Below are positions 62,376 through 64,000 of a stretch of DNA of 64,000 bases, in pieces. The DNA comes from Streptomyces chilikensis (GTDB lineage: Bacteria; Actinomycetota; Actinomycetes; Streptomycetales; Streptomycetaceae). The notes beneath the pieces are model-generated. The model ran no database searches. It worked only from the letters and a program-made list of their open reading frames with translations, and was not told the DNA's origin. Every line of letters starts with the position of its first letter. Position 1 is the first letter of the stretch. The stretch lies in NCBI RefSeq assembly GCF_001642695.1, contig NZ_LWCC02000005.1:3952860-4016859 (forward strand), in the 5' to 3' direction. Both the position numbers and the translations under genes were made by a program.

Positions 62376-64000
62376 TGGAGTCGGCCGAGATCCGCCGCCG
62401 CTGGCTGAGCTTCTTCGAGGAGCGCGGTCACACCGTCGTCCCTTCGGCGTCGCTCATCGCGGACGACCCGACTCTGCTGCTCGTCCCGGCGGGCATGGTG
62501 CCGTTCAAGCCCTACTTCCTGGGTGAGGTCAAGCCGCCGTTCGCGCGTGCCACCAGCGTGCAGAAGTGCGTGCGCACGCCGGACATCGAGGAGGTCGGCA
62601 AGACCACCCGCCACGGCACCTTCTTCCAGATGTGCGGCAACTTCTCCTTCGGCGACTACTTCAAGGAAGGCGCCATCAAGCTCGCCTGGGAGCTGCTCAC
62701 CAGCCCCCAGGACAAGGGCGGTTACGGCCTGGAGCCCGAGAAGCTCTGGATCACCGTCTACCAGGACGACGACGAGGCCGAGCAGATCTGGCGCGACGTC
62801 GTCGGCGTGCCCGCCGAGCGGATCCAGCGCCTGGGCAAGAAGGACAACTTCTGGTCCATGGGCGTCCCCGGCCCCTGCGGCCCCTGCTCCGAGATCAACT
62901 ACGACCGCGGCCCGGAGTTCGGCGTCGAGGGCGGCCCGGCCGTCAACGACGAGCGGTACGTCGAGATCTGGAACCTCGTCTTCATGCAGTTCGAGCGGGG
63001 CGAGGGCACCGGCAAGGACGACTTCGAGATCCTCGGCGACCTGCCGAGCAAGAACATCGACACCGGTCTCGGCCTCGAGCGGCTCGCCATGATCCTGCAG
63101 GGCGTGCAGAACATGTACGAGATCGACACCTCGATGGCCGTCATCGACAAGGCCACCGAGCTGACCGGCGTCCGCTACGGCGACGCCGCCTCCTCGGACG
63201 TCTCGCTGCGCGTGGTCACCGACCACATGCGCACCTCGGTGATGCTCATCGGCGACGGCGTCACCCCCGGCAACGAGGGCCGCGGTTACGTGCTGCGCCG
63301 CATCATGCGCCGCGCCATCCGCAACATGCGCCTGCTGGGCGCCACCGGCCCGGTGGTCAAGGACCTCATCGACGTCGTCATCGCGATGATGGGGCAGCAG
63401 TACCCCGAACTGGTCACCGACCGCGAGCGGATCGAGAAGGTCGCCCTCGCCGAGGAGAACGCCTTCCTCAAGACGCTGAAGGCCGGCACCAACATCCTCG
63501 ACACCGCCGTGACGGAGACCAAGGCCTCCGGCGGCACGGTCCTCGCCGGCGACAAGGCGTTCCTGCTCCACGACACCTGGGGCTTCCCGATCGACCTCAC
63601 CCTCGAGATGGCCGCCGAGCAGGGCCTGTCGGTGGACGAGGACGGCTTCCGCCGCCTGATGAAGGAGCAGCGGGAGCGCGCCAAGGCCGACGCCCAGGCC
63701 AAGAAGACGGGCCACGCCTCGCTCGGCGCCTACCGCGAGATCGCCGACACCGCCGGCGAGACCGAGTTCATCGGCTACACCCACACCGAGGGCGAGTCCA
63801 CCGTCGTCGGCATCCTGGTCGACGGCGTCTCCTCCCCGGCCGCCCGCGAGGGCGACGAGGTCGAGATCGTCCTGGACCGCACCCCGTTCTACGCCGAGGG
63901 CGGCGGCCAGATCGGCGACACCGGCCGGATCAAGGCCGACTCCGGCGCCGTGATCGAGGTCCGCGACTGCCAGAAGCCGGTGCCCGGCGTCTACGTCCAC
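62375..64000 (+). CDS. alaS: Alanyl-tRNA synthetase, 3' truncated by window edge
   Basis: 542 codons are in the window; the usual protein has about 890 residues. Class II core: motif 1 region [21 protein letters not shown] (split), motif 2 in [20 protein letters not shown], motif 3 in [14 protein letters not shown]; then the helical tRNA-recognition part. The editing domain begins near the edge ([13 protein letters not shown]). ATG 62375 overlaps the upstream stop. Confidence 0.97.
   Translation, partial: MESAEIRRRWLSFFEERGHTVVPSASLIADDPTLLLVPAGMVPFKPYFLGEVKPPFARATSVQKCVRTPDIEEVGKTTRHGTFFQMCGNFSFGDYFKEGAIKLAWELLTSPQDKGGYGLEPEKLWITVYQDDDEAEQIWRDVVGVPAERIQRLGKKDNFWSMGVPGPCGPCSEINYDRGPEFGVEGGPAVNDERYVEIWNLVFMQFERGEGTGKDDFEILGDLPSKNIDTGLGLERLAMILQGVQNMYEIDTSMAVIDKATELTGVRYGDAASSDVSLRVVTDHMRTSVMLIGDGVTPGNEGRGYVLRRIMRRAIRNMRLLGATGPVVKDLIDVVIAMMGQQYPELVTDRERIEKVALAEENAFLKTLKAGTNILDTAVTETKASGGTVLAGDKAFLLHDTWGFPIDLTLEMAAEQGLSVDEDGFRRLMKEQRERAKADAQAKKTGHASLGAYREIADTAGETEFIGYTHTEGESTVVGILVDGVSSPAAREGDEVEIVLDRTPFYAEGGGQIGDTGRIKADSGAVIEVRDCQKPVPGVYVH

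Overview
The window is chromosomal DNA of a Streptomyces or very close relative. The evidence is the very high GC content with codon third positions almost always G or C, many GTG starts, the sporulation cell-division activator SsgB, phosphatidylinositol mannoside (PIM) lipid genes, a one-piece RelA/SpoT enzyme, zinc-free ribosomal protein S4, and a gene order that, from memory, runs collinear (inverted) with the glpQ-to-alaS core segment of Streptomyces coelicolor. No integrase, transposase, phage gene or CRISPR array was seen. The region reads as vertically inherited core chromosome with a few lineage-specific pieces. The first gene (glpQ) lacks its 5' end and the last (alaS) its 3' end.

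1-9.2 kb: end of a secreted glycerophosphodiester phosphodiesterase, a sigma-like protein, an acetyltransferase, two small membrane proteins on the minus strand, a HAD phosphatase, then metN-metI-metQ (methionine import) preceded by a cysteine-codon leader ORF, another acetyltransferase, and cobL. 9.2-15.8 kb: cobalamin block, with a giant BluB-CobT fusion carrying a long repetitive N-terminus, a CysG-like dehydrogenase/methyltransferase, and a SpoU RNA methyltransferase. 15.8-19.1 kb: a membrane Ser/Thr kinase, a phosphotransferase and a His-rich zinc ribbon protein. 19.1-19.6 kb: minus-strand tRNA operon Gly-Cys-Val-Val-Val.

19.7-30.2 kb: pabB-pabC (folate), acetyltransferase, DsbA-like protein, two small membrane proteins, a CGNR regulator, ssgB, a PGPGW protein, two tRNA-Val(CAC) genes flanking an SRPBCC protein, a DEDDh exonuclease, and a translationally coupled DUF4365/unknown pair. 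30.2-41.5 kb: thrS, potassium channel, HIT protein, an unknown membrane protein, an EF-G-like GTPase with degenerate G motifs, and the PIM operon pgsA-patA-pimA.

41.6-64 kb: dense housekeeping run pdxS-pdxT-yebC-ruvC-ruvA-ruvB-yajC-secD-secF-apt-relA, then DUF349 protein and cyclophilin (minus), metallo-hydrolase-hisS, VKOR, rarA, rpsD, two small membrane-associated proteins, and alaS. These genes join PLP synthesis, Holliday-junction processing, protein export, purine salvage and (p)ppGpp signalling to aminoacyl-tRNA supply.

Two themes recur. Many genes have a TANNNT box 6-7 nt before the start codon and no Shine-Dalgarno sequence, as expected for leaderless mRNAs. Many spacers carry perfect GC-rich hairpins or exact two-copy tandem duplications. 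The observations most worth following are the cysteine-codon leader before metNIQ, the BluB-CobT fusion, the DUF4365 gene pair, and an orphan ECF-like promoter plus hairpin near 17.5 kb.
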